Shown piece after piece: positions 17,532 to 26,465 of a stretch of 64,000 nt of DNA. The position numbers were made by a program, and so were the translations under genes. Each line of letters starts with the position of its first letter. Within the stretch, counting starts at the first letter, position 1. This stretch comes from Nonomuraea sp. PA05 (GTDB taxonomy: Bacteria; Actinomycetota; Actinomycetes; Streptosporangiales; Streptosporangiaceae), in assembly GCF_008086045.1 (NCBI RefSeq), contig NZ_VSEY01000015.1, positions 1 through 64,000 of the forward strand. Direction: 5' to 3'. The notes beneath the pieces were generated by a model, which was given only the letters and a program-made list of their open reading frames with translations, was not told the DNA's origin and did not search any database.

Positions 17532-20063
17532 GTGGGAAAGCTCCGGATGGCAATCGCGTTCGGGCTGGCGCTGGTGTCGTTGGGGGCGATCGTTTGGTGC
17601 ACCGTTGCAGCCAGACCGGTAGCGGAGCCTGCGCCGCCGAAAGGCACCGCAGGACCCAACCCGTGGGTGGCCGCGGCCACCCGCGCCGATGCCGACGTTC
17701 AGTGGGCCCGCAGGGCCGAGACCAAGGTGATGATCTCCAGGGCGGGCCAGGCCGACCTGGAACCCGTCCCTGACGGCCGGCTCGATCCCCGGCAACGCCA
17801 CGTCAAGGTCACCATCGAGCACCGGCTGCACCTGGCCCGCAGGGACACCCTCATCGAGGCGCTGCGCCAGGGCAGCGGCTTCCCCGGCACGCTCCAGCAG
17901 GTCACCGACGCCGCGTTCGGCGCCATCAAGGTGGACGGCCCCGGGCTGGCGCCCACCACGCGCCTGGCGCCCGTCCTGACCTCCACCGGCGACAGGACCA
18001 CCGCCCAGTTCACGGTGACGGTGCTCCGCCAGCTCAGGCCCGACCAACTGCTCAAGCTGAACTTCGAGGAACCCGAGGCCTTCCCCCTCATCGTCACCGG
18101 CAGGACCTTCACCGTGCTGCCCGGCGAGTGGAGCGTGCTGCGGCTGGAGGGCATCTCGCCCGAGCAGGAGGAGCAGGAGCGGCTGGGGTTCACCGTCGGG
18201 GCGTACCCGGTCAGCATGACGCTGGCCCCCGACTCCTTCGGCTTCCCCGACGTGGTCGTCGAGGAGGACTTCTCCTGGGCCACCGCGCTCGGCGTGCTCA
18301 CCGCGATCGCGCTGCTCGTCTTCCTGGTACGCGCGCTCGGCGCGGGCTGGTGGGCCCGGCTGGCCAACAGGGAGCTGTTCGTCGGGCTCGCCCTGGCCGC
18401 GCCCGCCCTGCTGATCCCCCTGTTCGCGGAGGACTGGTCGGCGGTCGCGTACGTGATCCTGTTCATCGCCGTGCCCCTCCTCGCGCTGCGGCACGCCGGC
18501 CGGGTGCTGCCCATCAGCCCGCCGTGGGACACCCGTGACCTGCTCATCGTCACCGGCGCGGGCGTGCTGGTCGGGCTCGGCATGCTGAGCTGGTCGTGGT
18601 TGCACGGCCAGCTGTCCGGGCAGGCCCTGCTGCTGGGCGGGGCGGTGGCCGCCGTCGCGGCGGCGGGCGCGGCCGTCGCGTTCAGCGTGGATCTGGGCGT
18701 GCGACCGGTCGTCGTACGGCTGGCCGTCCTGTCGGCCGAGGCCGCGCTCGGGCTGCTGGCGCTGGCGCTGTGGCTGCGCGCGCTGGCCGGCGGGGTGTAC
18801 CCGCCCGACAGCACCCGGCTGGTGCTCGCGCTGAGCTGGGCGCTGATCCCGATCGCCGCGATGGCCGTGGCGACCAAGCAGTGGAAACGCTCCGCCGTCG
18901 TGGGCGCCGTGCTCATCAGCCTGCTCGTGCAGGGCTGGCCCACCGAGTGGCTGGACGCCGGGTCGTGGAGCCTGGCCGTCCCCCAGGAGGAGCCGCGGAT
19001 CGGCAGCCTGGAGCTGACCCCCATCGTGCGCGGCGTGCTGGGGCTGCTGCTGCTCGGCTTCGTGATGCTGGTGCTGCGGCTGCGCCGGCTCGGCGGGCAG
19101 CTCTCCGCCGTGGACAACCCGGTGGCCGAGTCCACCATGATCTGCGTGCTGATGGTGCTCTACATCACGCCCAGCGGCAGCACCACGCTGGCCGACATCG
19201 ACGTGCCGCTGCCCCTGCTGGCCATCACCTCCCTGGTGGCCTGGGGAAGCGCCCAGTGGCTGCTCACAGGCCCGCGCGTGGCCATCCCCGAGCCGATGGA
19301 CCTGGAGGAGCACCGCGCCCTGGTCAGGGCCGCCCTGCACAAGCGGCTGCTGCTGGTCTCCGAGCAGGAGCTCTACCGGATCGGACGGGCCAGGATCGGC
19401 GCGGGCGAGCTGACCATGGCCGACTTCGACCAGCAGCGCAACACCCTCGAAGCGGCCATGAACCGGCACGGCCGCCACCCCGAGACCGCCTTCGCCACCT
19501 CCTCCGGCTGCACGCCCTGGTACAACGGCGTGCACGCCTTCACCGTCAGCCTGCTGCTGAGCCTGCCCTTCGCCCTCGTCTACGGCTGGCCCGAGGGGGT
19601 GGACCTGACCAGCTTCGTCTTCGACGGGCGCTACCTCATCACGCTGCCCGCCTTCGGCTTCCTGTTCGGCTACTTCTACCCGCGCGTGCGCGGCACCCAG
19701 CCGATGACCAAGGCCCTGCACCTGACGGCCGCCGCCCTGCTCACCGAGCTGTCCGGCTACCTGTCCACGCTCGCCGAGCCGGACATCGGGGCCTTCGACA
19801 AGGTGCAGGTCGTGGCCATCGTGGTGGGGCAGGTCATGATGGTGTGCGTCGGGCTCGGGCTGTTCTGGGAGTGGCGCACCATGCACCTGGCCGGGGAGCC
19901 GTGGGCCCGGGTGCGCAACCTGCGCAGCATCCGCAGCCTGGCGGCGCCCACGCTCGCGCTGGTGCTGGCCGCGGGCACCACGGCGGCGTCCTCGGCCGCC
20001 GGGCAGACCGTGGACCGCATACTGAAGGGCGATCAGATCGTGACGATCCAGACCCCGCGCTGA
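17532..20063 (+). CDS. Large polytopic membrane protein of unknown function (possibly DUF6185-like)
   Basis: About 843 residues from GTG 17532; ATG 17547 is an alternative start. An N-terminal membrane segment (about 5-27) is followed by a soluble, beta-rich region (about 45-245) that should be outside the cell. A block of roughly ten hydrophobic segments follows between 250 and 580. Next comes a charged cytoplasmic-looking stretch (585-655), then further membrane segments (665-685, 700-716, 727-745, 757-780) and a last hydrophobic stretch near 803-823. I cannot assign a function; the size and layout resemble large Streptomyces membrane proteins annotated as DUF6185, which I could not verify. 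The 160-bp upstream gap has an A+T-rich promoter-like stretch around 17490-17505 (GATATAAC). Confidence 0.75.
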   Translation: MGKLRMAIAFGLALVSLGAIVWCTVAARPVAEPAPPKGTAGPNPWVAAATRADADVQWARRAETKVMISRAGQADLEPVPDGRLDPRQRHVKVTIEHRLHLARRDTLIEALRQGSGFPGTLQQVTDAAFGAIKVDGPGLAPTTRLAPVLTSTGDRTTAQFTVTVLRQLRPDQLLKLNFEEPEAFPLIVTGRTFTVLPGEWSVLRLEGISPEQEEQERLGFTVGAYPVSMTLAPDSFGFPDVVVEEDFSWATALGVLTAIALLVFLVRALGAGWWARLANRELFVGLALAAPALLIPLFAEDWSAVAYVILFIAVPLLALRHAGRVLPISPPWDTRDLLIVTGAGVLVGLGMLSWSWLHGQLSGQALLLGGAVAAVAAAGAAVAFSVDLGVRPVVVRLAVLSAEAALGLLALALWLRALAGGVYPPDSTRLVLALSWALIPIAAMAVATKQWKRSAVVGAVLISLLVQGWPTEWLDAGSWSLAVPQEEPRIGSLELTPIVRGVLGLLLLGFVMLVLRLRRLGGQLSAVDNPVAESTMICVLMVLYITPSGSTTLADIDVPLPLLAITSLVAWGSAQWLLTGPRVAIPEPMDLEEHRALVRAALHKRLLLVSEQELYRIGRARIGAGELTMADFDQQRNTLEAAMNRHGRHPETAFATSSGCTPWYNGVHAFTVSLLLSLPFALVYGWPEGVDLTSFVFDGRYLITLPAFGFLFGYFYPRVRGTQPMTKALHLTAAALLTELSGYLSTLAEPDIGAFDKVQVVAIVVGQVMMVCVGLGLFWEWRTMHLAGEPWARVRNLRSIRSLAAPTLALVLAAGTTAASSAAGQTVDRILKGDQIVTIQTPR

Positions 20064-20066
20064 CGG

Positions 20067-20717
20067 CTACCGCCGGGGCAGCTCACTCCCCCGTACGTGC
20101 GCGCACAGCCACTCCACCAGTGGCCCGTACGCCCGCCAGGTGCGCTCCACCCGCTCGCGCACCTGCGCCGTGTGCACCCACTCCTGCGGTTCGAACCGCA
20201 TCCCCGCGTAGAGCGACCTGTGCCGCAGCAGCTCGATGCGCGGATGGTCCTCCTGGAACCCCCGGGGCCGCGTCTTCAGCCGGTCGCCGCGCAGCTCGTA
20301 CCCCTCGCCGGTCAGCGCGCCCGTGATGGACTCCAGCGGCTTGCCCGACAGGTCCTCGTCCACGGCCGCGCGGTAGCGGGCCACCTGGTCGGCGGCGGTG
20401 GAGTAGACGCCGCCCGCGGTGGACAGCCCCTCGGCGCTGATCTCCACGTAAAGCCCGATCGCGGGCATGACCTCGACGAACGCGCCCTGGTGCGTCTTGT
20501 AGGGCGTCTTGTCCTTGGCGAAGCGCACGTCGCGGTAGGGCCGGAAGAGGTGGGCGGGCCCGAACTCGGCGGCCAGCTCGTCGGTGAGCGCCAGCATGGG
20601 CGCCCGCACCGCCTCCTCGTAGAGGTGCTTGTGCTGGGCGAAGTAGGTCTTGGAGTTGTCCGCCTCGAGCCCTTCGTAGAAGAGGAACGCCTCGTCGGGA
20701 AAGCCGCTGAAACCCAT
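20067..20717 (-). CDS. DUF2461 family protein
   Basis: 216 residues. The start MGFSGFPDEAFLFYEGLEADN is the characteristic N-terminus of the DUF2461/TIGR02453 family, and the conserved segments FRPYRDVRFAKDKTPYKTHQG and GGVYS match it. The family is widespread in bacteria and fungi; its biochemical role is not established. There is no signal peptide. The gene ends 3 bp after the convergent membrane protein gene and lies 31 bp downstream of the polysaccharide deacetylase gene on the same strand, so the two may be co-transcribed. Confidence 0.88.
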   Translation of the reverse strand: MGFSGFPDEAFLFYEGLEADNSKTYFAQHKHLYEEAVRAPMLALTDELAAEFGPAHLFRPYRDVRFAKDKTPYKTHQGAFVEVMPAIGLYVEISAEGLSTAGGVYSTAADQVARYRAAVDEDLSGKPLESITGALTGEGYELRGDRLKTRPRGFQEDHPRIELLRHRSLYAGMRFEPQEWVHTAQVRERVERTWRAYGPLVEWLCAHVRGSELPRR

Positions 20718-20748
20718 GCCGTCCAGAGTGCCACGCGCCACCGACAGG

Positions 20749-21543
20749 TCAGCGCGCGGTGTAGGTCCGGCCCGGCGCGGGCGTCCTGCCGTACAGCTCC
20801 GACACGGTGACGAACGTGTACCCCTTCCTGACGAGCGTGTCGAGCATCGCCGGGACGGCGTCCACCGTGCTGCGGTGGATGTCGTGCAGCAGCACGATCG
20901 AGCCGGGTTGCGCGGCGCCCGCCCGCTTGGCCACGGTGGTGGCGACCCGGTCCTGCCAGTCGAGGGTGTCGACGTTCCACAGGATCTGGGCGAGCCCCTC
21001 GCGGCGGGTCTCCGCCGCGACATCGTCGTCAGTGGACCCGTACGGCGGCCGCATCACCCGCATCCGCACCCCGGTGAGCCGCTGCACGATGTTCTCGGTG
21101 TGCTTGAGCTCCTTCTTCACCGCCTCGTTCGGCAGCTCGGCCAGCGGCGGGTGGCTCCACGAGTGGTTGCCGATCTCGTGGCCGTCGTCCACGATGCGGC
21201 GGGTGGTCAGGCCGCCCTTGTCGGCGGCCACCATCTGCCCGATGACGAAGAACGTGGCCCGCACGCCGCGCTGCCGCAGCAGGTCGAGCAGCCGGACGGT
21301 GTGCTCGCCCGGCCCGTCGTCGAAGGTCAGGGCCACGCACTTGAGCCGGGCGCAGTCGAACTTACGGCTGGCCGGCCAGCCCGGCTGCATCGAGCGCAGC
21401 CGCTTGGCGAGCACCGCGGGATCGACGACGACCGGTCTCGACGGCATGGTCTGCACCCTGGTCTGCGGCTGACGACGCGGCACCGACTGCGTCACGCAGC
21501 TCACCAGGGCGACAAGGGCCAGCGGCAGGGCCCATACGCGCAT
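20749..21543 (-). CDS. Lipoprotein polysaccharide deacetylase (NodB domain)
   Basis: 264 residues. The N-terminus MRVWALPLALVALVSC contains a lipobox with C16 as the lipid-modified cysteine, so the protein should be anchored on the outer face of the membrane. The NodB/CE4 domain (about 66-255) shows the metal and catalytic motifs TFDDGPGE (D75, D76), H127 and H131 (GNHSWSHP), RPPYG and a late LLHDIH. These enzymes remove acetyl groups from N-acetylglucosamine or related sugars in peptidoglycan or other wall polymers. The substrate is inferred from the family. It is transcribed towards the DUF2461 gene. Confidence 0.92.
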   Translation of the reverse strand: MRVWALPLALVALVSCVTQSVPRRQPQTRVQTMPSRPVVVDPAVLAKRLRSMQPGWPASRKFDCARLKCVALTFDDGPGEHTVRLLDLLRQRGVRATFFVIGQMVAADKGGLTTRRIVDDGHEIGNHSWSHPPLAELPNEAVKKELKHTENIVQRLTGVRMRVMRPPYGSTDDDVAAETRREGLAQILWNVDTLDWQDRVATTVAKRAGAAQPGSIVLLHDIHRSTVDAVPAMLDTLVRKGYTFVTVSELYGRTPAPGRTYTAR

Positions 21544-21573
21544 GCTTCCCCCCGAAACGCCGCATGCGGGGGC

Positions 21574-21879
21574 CTACGGATAATCCTGGACCGGTGCCCC
21601 CCGCAGCTCCCTGGCCAGGTCATCCCACCAGAGTGGGACATCCGCCTGCAATTCCTGGTAGCGGCGCGCCACGCGCATGGCACATCCGACCGGATCCGTA
21701 CCCAGATGCCGACGTTTCACCGGCCCTTCCTGCCACCGGTAAAAACCATCCCTGTAGCGGACGACCAGGCCGATCCACACCGAGACGGTCTCGTCATCGC
21801 CCAGCTCATAGGCGCTGGTGACGCCGAGACCGTGCAGCTCCGCGTGGAGCTTCTCGGTTGCCGCTCGGGCCTCACTCAC
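21574..21879 (-). CDS. Small conserved-looking protein of unknown function
   Basis: 101 residues from the GTG at 21879. The protein is acidic in the first half with an amphipathic helix (about 1-18), contains VSVWIGLVVRYRDGFYRWQEG that reads as a beta-hairpin, and ends with a tryptophan-rich helix (VPLWWDDLARELRG). No family is recognised. It lies between the deacetylase and the XRE-cupin regulator on the same strand. Length and codon usage look like a real gene. Confidence 0.6.
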   Translation of the reverse strand: MSEARAATEKLHAELHGLGVTSAYELGDDETVSVWIGLVVRYRDGFYRWQEGPVKRRHLGTDPVGCAMRVARRYQELQADVPLWWDDLARELRGAPVQDYP

Positions 21880-22028
21880 ACGCCACCCCCTGCCGACGTT
21901 CGGAAGCCATGCGGTGATCGCCGAAGGCGTTCACCGCATACAAGGGATGTACCCAGCAACGGGCATCAGCCGTCCAAGACATGGAGTAATCATGAAACTC
22001 CGGGGGGTGAGCCGGGGGGCTTTCGCGC

Positions 22029-22640
22029 TTATTCGTCACGCGAGTCCTGCGAGTCCAGAGGATAGCGGGAGTCATGGGGCTCGCGGGGCTCGGCGACCAC
22101 CATCACGAACCTCAGCTCCGTCTCGCCCCGGTTCTCGTAACGGTGGGGGCGGTCGGCGGTGAAGAGCACGGCATCATCTTTCCCTATCACGTGAGTCTTC
22201 CCGTACACCGTCAGCGACAGCTCCCCCTCCAGCACCGTGAGCATCTCCCGGGTGCCCGCCGGGTGGGCGTCGCCGTCGTGGTGCTCGCCGGGCGGCAGCC
22301 GCCAGTCCCACAGTTCGAGGATCATCGGCATGTCGGCGCCCACCAGCAGCCGCGCCTCCGAGCCGCCCTGACGGAACGCGACGACGTCCGCCTTGTCCAC
22401 CACCCGCACCATCGGCACGTCGGCCACCTCGACCAGCCGGGCCACGGTGACGCCCAGCGCGGAGGCGATCCGGGTCAGCGTGGAGACGCTGGGGTTGGTG
22501 CGCCCCTGCTCGACCTGCACCAGCATGCCTCTGCTCACGCCCGACCTGGCGGCCAGCGCGTCGAGCGTCAGCCCGCGGTGCGCGCGCTGGGCGCGGACGT
22601 TGTTCGCGATGGCCTGGGTGATCAGCTCCGGGTCTTCCAT
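22029..22640 (-). CDS. XRE family regulator with C-terminal cupin domain
   Basis: 203 residues from the ATG at 22640. The helix-turn-helix occupies about residues 8-65 (LTLDALAARSGVSRGMLVQVEQGRTNPS). A cupin_2 barrel follows (about 110-185) with PPGEHHDGDAHPAGTREMLTV and FTADRPHRYEN. This architecture is that of one-component repressors such as PuuR-like and SutR-like proteins, which sense a small metabolite in the cupin. It is divergent from a DMT family exporter, its probable target. The C-terminal tail repeats an SRYPLDSQDSRDE-like charged segment. Confidence 0.9.
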   Translation of the reverse strand: MEDPELITQAIANNVRAQRAHRGLTLDALAARSGVSRGMLVQVEQGRTNPSVSTLTRIASALGVTVARLVEVADVPMVRVVDKADVVAFRQGGSEARLLVGADMPMILELWDWRLPPGEHHDGDAHPAGTREMLTVLEGELSLTVYGKTHVIGKDDAVLFTADRPHRYENRGETELRFVMVVAEPREPHDSRYPLDSQDSRDE

Positions 22641-22731
22641 GGCAGTGCAGTCTAGTGAAAAGGATTTGCAGTGAAATGTACTCTTTGTGTTGTACTGACA
22701 GTGCACTCCATTGAACCAAGGGAGGCTCACG
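22641..22731. promoter_or_regulatory. Divergent promoter/operator region of the XRE-cupin and DMT genes
   Basis: The A+T-richer 91-bp gap contains repeated GCAGTG/CAGTG elements (near 22643, 22669 and 22698) and the 8-bp palindrome AGTGCACT. These are likely regulator half-sites; the assignment rests on repetition and location only. Confidence 0.35.
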
Positions 22732-23571
22732 GTGACGGTGATCCTGGCGACCGCCTGCGCGATCGTGTACGGCACGGCGGACTTCTTCGGCGGCCTGGCC
22801 ACCCGACGCACCCAGGTCTTCTCCGTCGTCGTGCTCTCCCAGCTCGCCGGCCTGGCCTTCATCCTCGCGCTGCTGCCGCTGCTGCCCGGCGCGTACAGCG
22901 GCACGGCGCTGTCCTGGGGCCTGGCCGCCGGGCTGTCAGGAGCGGCGGGAATGGTGCTGTTCTACCGGTCGCTGGCCACCGGCGTCATGTCGGTGGTGGC
23001 GCCGACGACCGCCGTCACCTCGGCCGCGCTGCCCGTCGTGTTCGGGCTGGCGACGGGCGACCGGCCGCAGGTCTGGGCGCTGGTGGGCGTGGTGCTGGCG
23101 CTCGGCTCGGTGCTGCTGGTCAGCCAGGACTCCGCCGGCGGCGGCCACGGCTCGCTGTCCTCGGTGCTGACCGCGCTGGCGGCGGGCGCCGGGTTCGGCG
23201 GCTTCTTCATCCTGCTCGCCATGGCGCCGCACGACGCGGGCCTGTGGCCGCTGGTCGGCGCGCGACTGTCGTCGGTGACCGCCGTGGCGCTGCTGGCGCT
23301 GCTCACCCGGCGCGCGCTCAAGGCCGGCCCCGGCGCGCTGCCCGTCATCTTCGCCGCCGGCGTGCTCGACATGGCTGCCAACGTGCTCTACCTCCTGGCC
23401 CAGCGTGACGGCCTGCTCAGCCTGGTCGCCGTGCTGGTCTCGCTCTACCCCGCCAGCACCCTGCTGCTGGCCAACCGCGTGCTCGGGGAGCGGCTGCGGG
23501 CCGTACAGGTGGCCGGCGTGGTATGCGCACTCGCCGCAGTGGCGCTCATAGCCGTTGCGCAGCACCTCTAG
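22732..23571 (+). CDS. EamA/DMT superfamily transporter
   Basis: 279 residues starting at GTG 22732, which has GGGAGG at the right spacing. Ten hydrophobic helices can be counted in two five-helix EamA halves, with the conserved YGTADFFGGL at the N-terminus and LYPASTLLLANRVLGERL near the end. Members export amino acids, nucleosides or drugs by proton exchange or facilitate uptake. The substrate is unknown; the divergent XRE-cupin regulator suggests control by a small metabolite that may be the cargo. Confidence 0.88.
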   Translation: MTVILATACAIVYGTADFFGGLATRRTQVFSVVVLSQLAGLAFILALLPLLPGAYSGTALSWGLAAGLSGAAGMVLFYRSLATGVMSVVAPTTAVTSAALPVVFGLATGDRPQVWALVGVVLALGSVLLVSQDSAGGGHGSLSSVLTALAAGAGFGGFFILLAMAPHDAGLWPLVGARLSSVTAVALLALLTRRALKAGPGALPVIFAAGVLDMAANVLYLLAQRDGLLSLVAVLVSLYPASTLLLANRVLGERLRAVQVAGVVCALAAVALIAVAQHL

Positions 23572-23590
23572 CGCTTGCTACGTTTCGCCC

Positions 23591-24538
23591 GTGCGCCCTG
23601 AGCGGGCACCACCTTCCGATGGCGAGTCGTTGAAGCACGTGGCTGTGCCGTACGACTCGGATGAGTCCTTTCTGGGGCTGACCGCGCCGCGCGTGCGCGC
23701 CGCCCTGGACGAGGGCAGGCGGGTGCTGGTGATCACCGGCCCGGCCAAGCTGGCCCAGTTGCGCGAGGCGCTCGGGCGTGACGCCGAGCGCATCGACAGC
23801 CGGCCGCCCGCCGCCTGGTACGAGCACCCGTACCGGATGCTGGCCGCCTACCACGAGTACACCCGGGGCAGGCGCACCTTCGTGATCGGCGAGCCGAGCT
23901 GGGCGGGCAGGAGCCGGCGCCAGGTCAGGGAGCTCATCCGCTGCGAGTCCGTGATCAACGCCGCGCTGCGCGCGACGGCGGTCATCATGCTCTGCCTGTA
24001 CGACCTGCGCCGCGTCCCCGACAGCGTGCTCCACTACGGCCCGGTCAACCACCCGGTGCTGCTCGGCTCCGACGGCGAGACGAGCAGCAGCAGATTCGTC
24101 GAGCCGCACGAGCTGGTCCTGCACGACGACACGGCCCCGCTGACCGACCCGCCGGGCGACGCCGGCACCTTCCGCTTCACCGCCAGGGAGCTGAAGCGGC
24201 TGCGCCGACACGTCGGCGACTACGCCAGGACGGCCGGCATGGACCGCAACCTCATCACCTCGCTGGTGATCAGCGCGTCGGAGATCGCCGCGAACAGCGT
24301 CGAGCACGGGGCCGGGTACGGCACGATCACGATGTGGGTCGGCGACGGCGAGCTGGTCTGCGAGATCGCCGACCCAGGAGGGGCGCTCGACGACCCGTTA
24401 CCCGGCTACATACCACCAGAGCCCGAATCCCCACGGGGATACGGGCTCTGGATCAGCAGGCAGCTCTGTGACCTGGTGGAGTTGCGTGCGGAGGACGGTC
24501 TGCTACGCGTCCGCCTGCACCTGAGCATGAGCTCCTGA
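23591..24538 (+). CDS. MEDS sensor domain / HATPase anti-sigma-type regulator
   Basis: 315 residues from GTG 23591. The first part (about 15-170) is a MEDS domain: EGRRVLVITGPAKLAQLREAL, YRMLAAYHEY, EPSWAGRS, CESVINAAL and CLYD. The second (about 190-312) is a HATPase_c_2 domain with N-box SASEIAANSVEHG, G1 CEIADPGG and a GYGLWI G2. The MEDS-RsbW-like combination is typical of actinobacterial anti-sigma or serine-kinase regulators of stress sigma factors. It is convergent with the SigR-like sigma gene (stops 18 bp apart). Whether that sigma factor is its target is not known; RsbW kinases usually act on SigB-type sigmas, not ECF ones. Confidence 0.85.
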   Translation: MRPERAPPSDGESLKHVAVPYDSDESFLGLTAPRVRAALDEGRRVLVITGPAKLAQLREALGRDAERIDSRPPAAWYEHPYRMLAAYHEYTRGRRTFVIGEPSWAGRSRRQVRELIRCESVINAALRATAVIMLCLYDLRRVPDSVLHYGPVNHPVLLGSDGETSSSRFVEPHELVLHDDTAPLTDPPGDAGTFRFTARELKRLRRHVGDYARTAGMDRNLITSLVISASEIAANSVEHGAGYGTITMWVGDGELVCEIADPGGALDDPLPGYIPPEPESPRGYGLWISRQLCDLVELRAEDGLLRVRLHLSMSS

Positions 24539-24555
24539 GCGGCAGGCCGGGCAGG

Positions 24556-25140
24556 CTAGGCGGCGCGCTGGGCGGGCAGGCGCACGGCGCCCTCCTCGCG
24601 GGCGTACTCCTCCAGCATCCCCCGGAGCTGGCGGCGGCCACGGTGCAGCCGCGACATCACGGTGCCGATCGGCGTGCCCATGCGCTCGGCGATCTCCTTG
24701 TACGCGAACCCCTCGACGTCGGCCAGGTAGACGGCCTCGCGGAAGTCCTCGGGCAGGGAGCGGAGCGCGTTCATCACGACGCTGTCGGGCAACCGGTCGA
24801 GCGCCTCGGTCTCGGCCGACCGCAGGCCGGTCGAGCTGTGCGACTCGGCGGCGTGCAACTGCCAGTCCTCGATGTCCTCGGCGGCGGACAGCTTCGGCGA
24901 GCGCTGCTTCTTGCGGTAGTCGTTGATGAAGTTGTTGGTGAGGATCCGGTGGAGCCACGCCTTGAGATTGGTGCCCTCGCGGAACTGGTGGTAGGACGTG
25001 TAGGCCTTGGCCACCGTCTCCTGCACCAGGTCCTCGGCGTCGGCTGTGTTACGGGTCAGGCGCATGGCGGAAGCGAAAAGCTGCGACGTCACGGGCACGA
25101 CATCGCGCTCGAACCAGTCCTGACGCTGCTCATCGGTCAT
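24556..25140 (-). CDS. ECF sigma factor of the SigR/SigH (thiol-oxidative stress) family
   Basis: 194 residues from ATG 25140. Region 2 (TRNTADAEDLVQETVAKAYTSYHQF and LKAWLHRILTNNFINDYRKKQR, quoted in parts) and region 4 (YLADVEGFAYKEIAERMGTPIGTVMSRLHRGRRQLR) are very like SigR, which directs transcription of thioredoxin, mycothiol and proteostasis genes. TTG 25149 has the better-placed ribosome-binding site (GGGGGA six bases upstream). The frame is also open to an ATG at 25275, giving a 45-residue N-terminal extension reminiscent of the SigR-prime isoform of S. coelicolor. No rsrA-like zinc anti-sigma gene follows, which is unusual. A TATGAT/GATAAT promoter element lies near 25320. Confidence 0.88.
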   Translation of the reverse strand: MTDEQRQDWFERDVVPVTSQLFASAMRLTRNTADAEDLVQETVAKAYTSYHQFREGTNLKAWLHRILTNNFINDYRKKQRSPKLSAAEDIEDWQLHAAESHSSTGLRSAETEALDRLPDSVVMNALRSLPEDFREAVYLADVEGFAYKEIAERMGTPIGTVMSRLHRGRRQLRGMLEEYAREEGAVRLPAQRAA

Positions 25141-25382
25141 AGTGATCAATTCATTTCCCCCTTGCGCTATCCCCCGTTTCGGCACAAGCCGCCTGACAGC
25201 GTCTCCATCTTCGCAAGTCCCAGTTAAGGGACGCGTTAGGGAACTCGCCTTGGTCAGAAGGGGTTGATCGTCCATCTGCTCGCGGCGTGCGTGGTCACGT
25301 CCACGGCCGGACAAGTCTCATTATCATAACACTACCCACCCAATTTTGCAGGAATAGTGGCGAGAGTCACATGGGATAGCGT

Positions 25383-26465
25383 ATGAGGATGAGATTCGTG
25401 GACCGGCACCATTCGGGTACACGCCGCTGGGTGGCGGAGGCCATACGCAAGGTCGAGGCCGACGCCAACCGAAGTTGCGACACACATCTGCACGTCTTTC
25501 CGCTGCCCTCGCATTGGGGAGTAAACCTCTACTTGAAAGACGAGTCGGTGCACCCCACAGGTTCACTCAAACACCGCCTCGCCCGGTCCTTGTTCCTGTA
25601 CGGCCTGGCCAACGGCTGGATCGGGCCGTCCACGACGATCGTGGAGGCCTCCAGCGGCTCCACGGCCGTCAGCGAGGCGTACTTCGCCCGCCTGCTCGGC
25701 CTGCCGTTCATCGCGGTCATGCCGGCGGCCACGTCGCCGGAGAAGATCCACCTGATCGAGTTCTACGGCGGCAAGTGTCACCTGGTCGACGACCCCGGCG
25801 CCATCTACGACGAGTCGCACCGCCTGGCCGACGAGACCGGCGGCCACTTCATGGACCAGTTCACCTACGCCGAGCGGGCCACCGACTGGCGCGGCAACAA
25901 CAACATCGCCGAGTCCATCTTCTCCCAGCTCTCCCTGGAGCCCCATCCCGAACCGGCCTGGATCGTGGTGGGCGCGGGCACCGGCGGCACTTCCTCCACC
26001 ATCGGCCGCTACATCCGCTACCGCCGCCACGCCACCCGCCTGGCCGTCGTGGACCCGGAGGGCTCGGCCTTCTACCCGGGCTGGGACTCCGGCGACTACT
26101 CCGTCACCGCGCCGGGCTCGCGCATCGAGGGCATCGGCCGCCCCCGCGTGGAGCCCTCCTTCCAGCCCACGGTCATCGACCGCATGATCGCCGTCCCGGA
26201 CGCCCGCTCGATCGCCGCCATGCACTGGACCAGCGAGGTGACCGGCCTGGACGTCGGCGGCTCCACGGGCACGAACATGGCGGCCTGCGTGGACCTCATC
26301 CAGGAGATGCGCGAGGCGGGCGAGCACGGCAGCATCGTGACCCTGGTGTGCGACAGCGGCGACCGGTACAAGGGCACCTACGGCAGCCCGCGCTGGCTGG
26401 CGGACCAGGGCCTGGACGTCGATCCCCACCTGGCGGACCTGCGCACTTTCCTGCCTCCGAATTAG
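25383..26465 (+). CDS. PLP-dependent cysteine synthase-fold enzyme (Cds1-like L-cysteine desulfhydrase)
   Basis: 360 residues. Fold type II PLP enzyme with the Schiff-base lysine in PTGSLKHRLA, a substrate-binding EASSGSTAVSEAY loop, and a glycine-rich phosphate-binding loop GAGTGGTSSTIGR. The sequence resembles mycobacterial Cds1 and related cysteine synthase family proteins that release sulfide from L-cysteine. True O-acetylserine sulfhydrylases have a shorter C-terminus. It is divergent from the SigR-like sigma gene, which suggests a role in thiol or sulfide balance. Its stop codon lies within the iron box that precedes the siderophore transporter. The exact reaction is inferred. Confidence 0.85.
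   Translation: MRMRFVDRHHSGTRRWVAEAIRKVEADANRSCDTHLHVFPLPSHWGVNLYLKDESVHPTGSLKHRLARSLFLYGLANGWIGPSTTIVEASSGSTAVSEAYFARLLGLPFIAVMPAATSPEKIHLIEFYGGKCHLVDDPGAIYDESHRLADETGGHFMDQFTYAERATDWRGNNNIAESIFSQLSLEPHPEPAWIVVGAGTGGTSSTIGRYIRYRRHATRLAVVDPEGSAFYPGWDSGDYSVTAPGSRIEGIGRPRVEPSFQPTVIDRMIAVPDARSIAAMHWTSEVTGLDVGGSTGTNMAACVDLIQEMREAGEHGSIVTLVCDSGDRYKGTYGSPRWLADQGLDVDPHLADLRTFLPPN

Noticed and set aside
21991..22162. Small plus-strand frame (starting MKLRGVSRG) with GGAG upstream, over the end of the XRE-cupin gene
   Set aside because: It lies mostly antisense to a clear gene, is Arg/Ser/Pro-rich and has no recognised motif.
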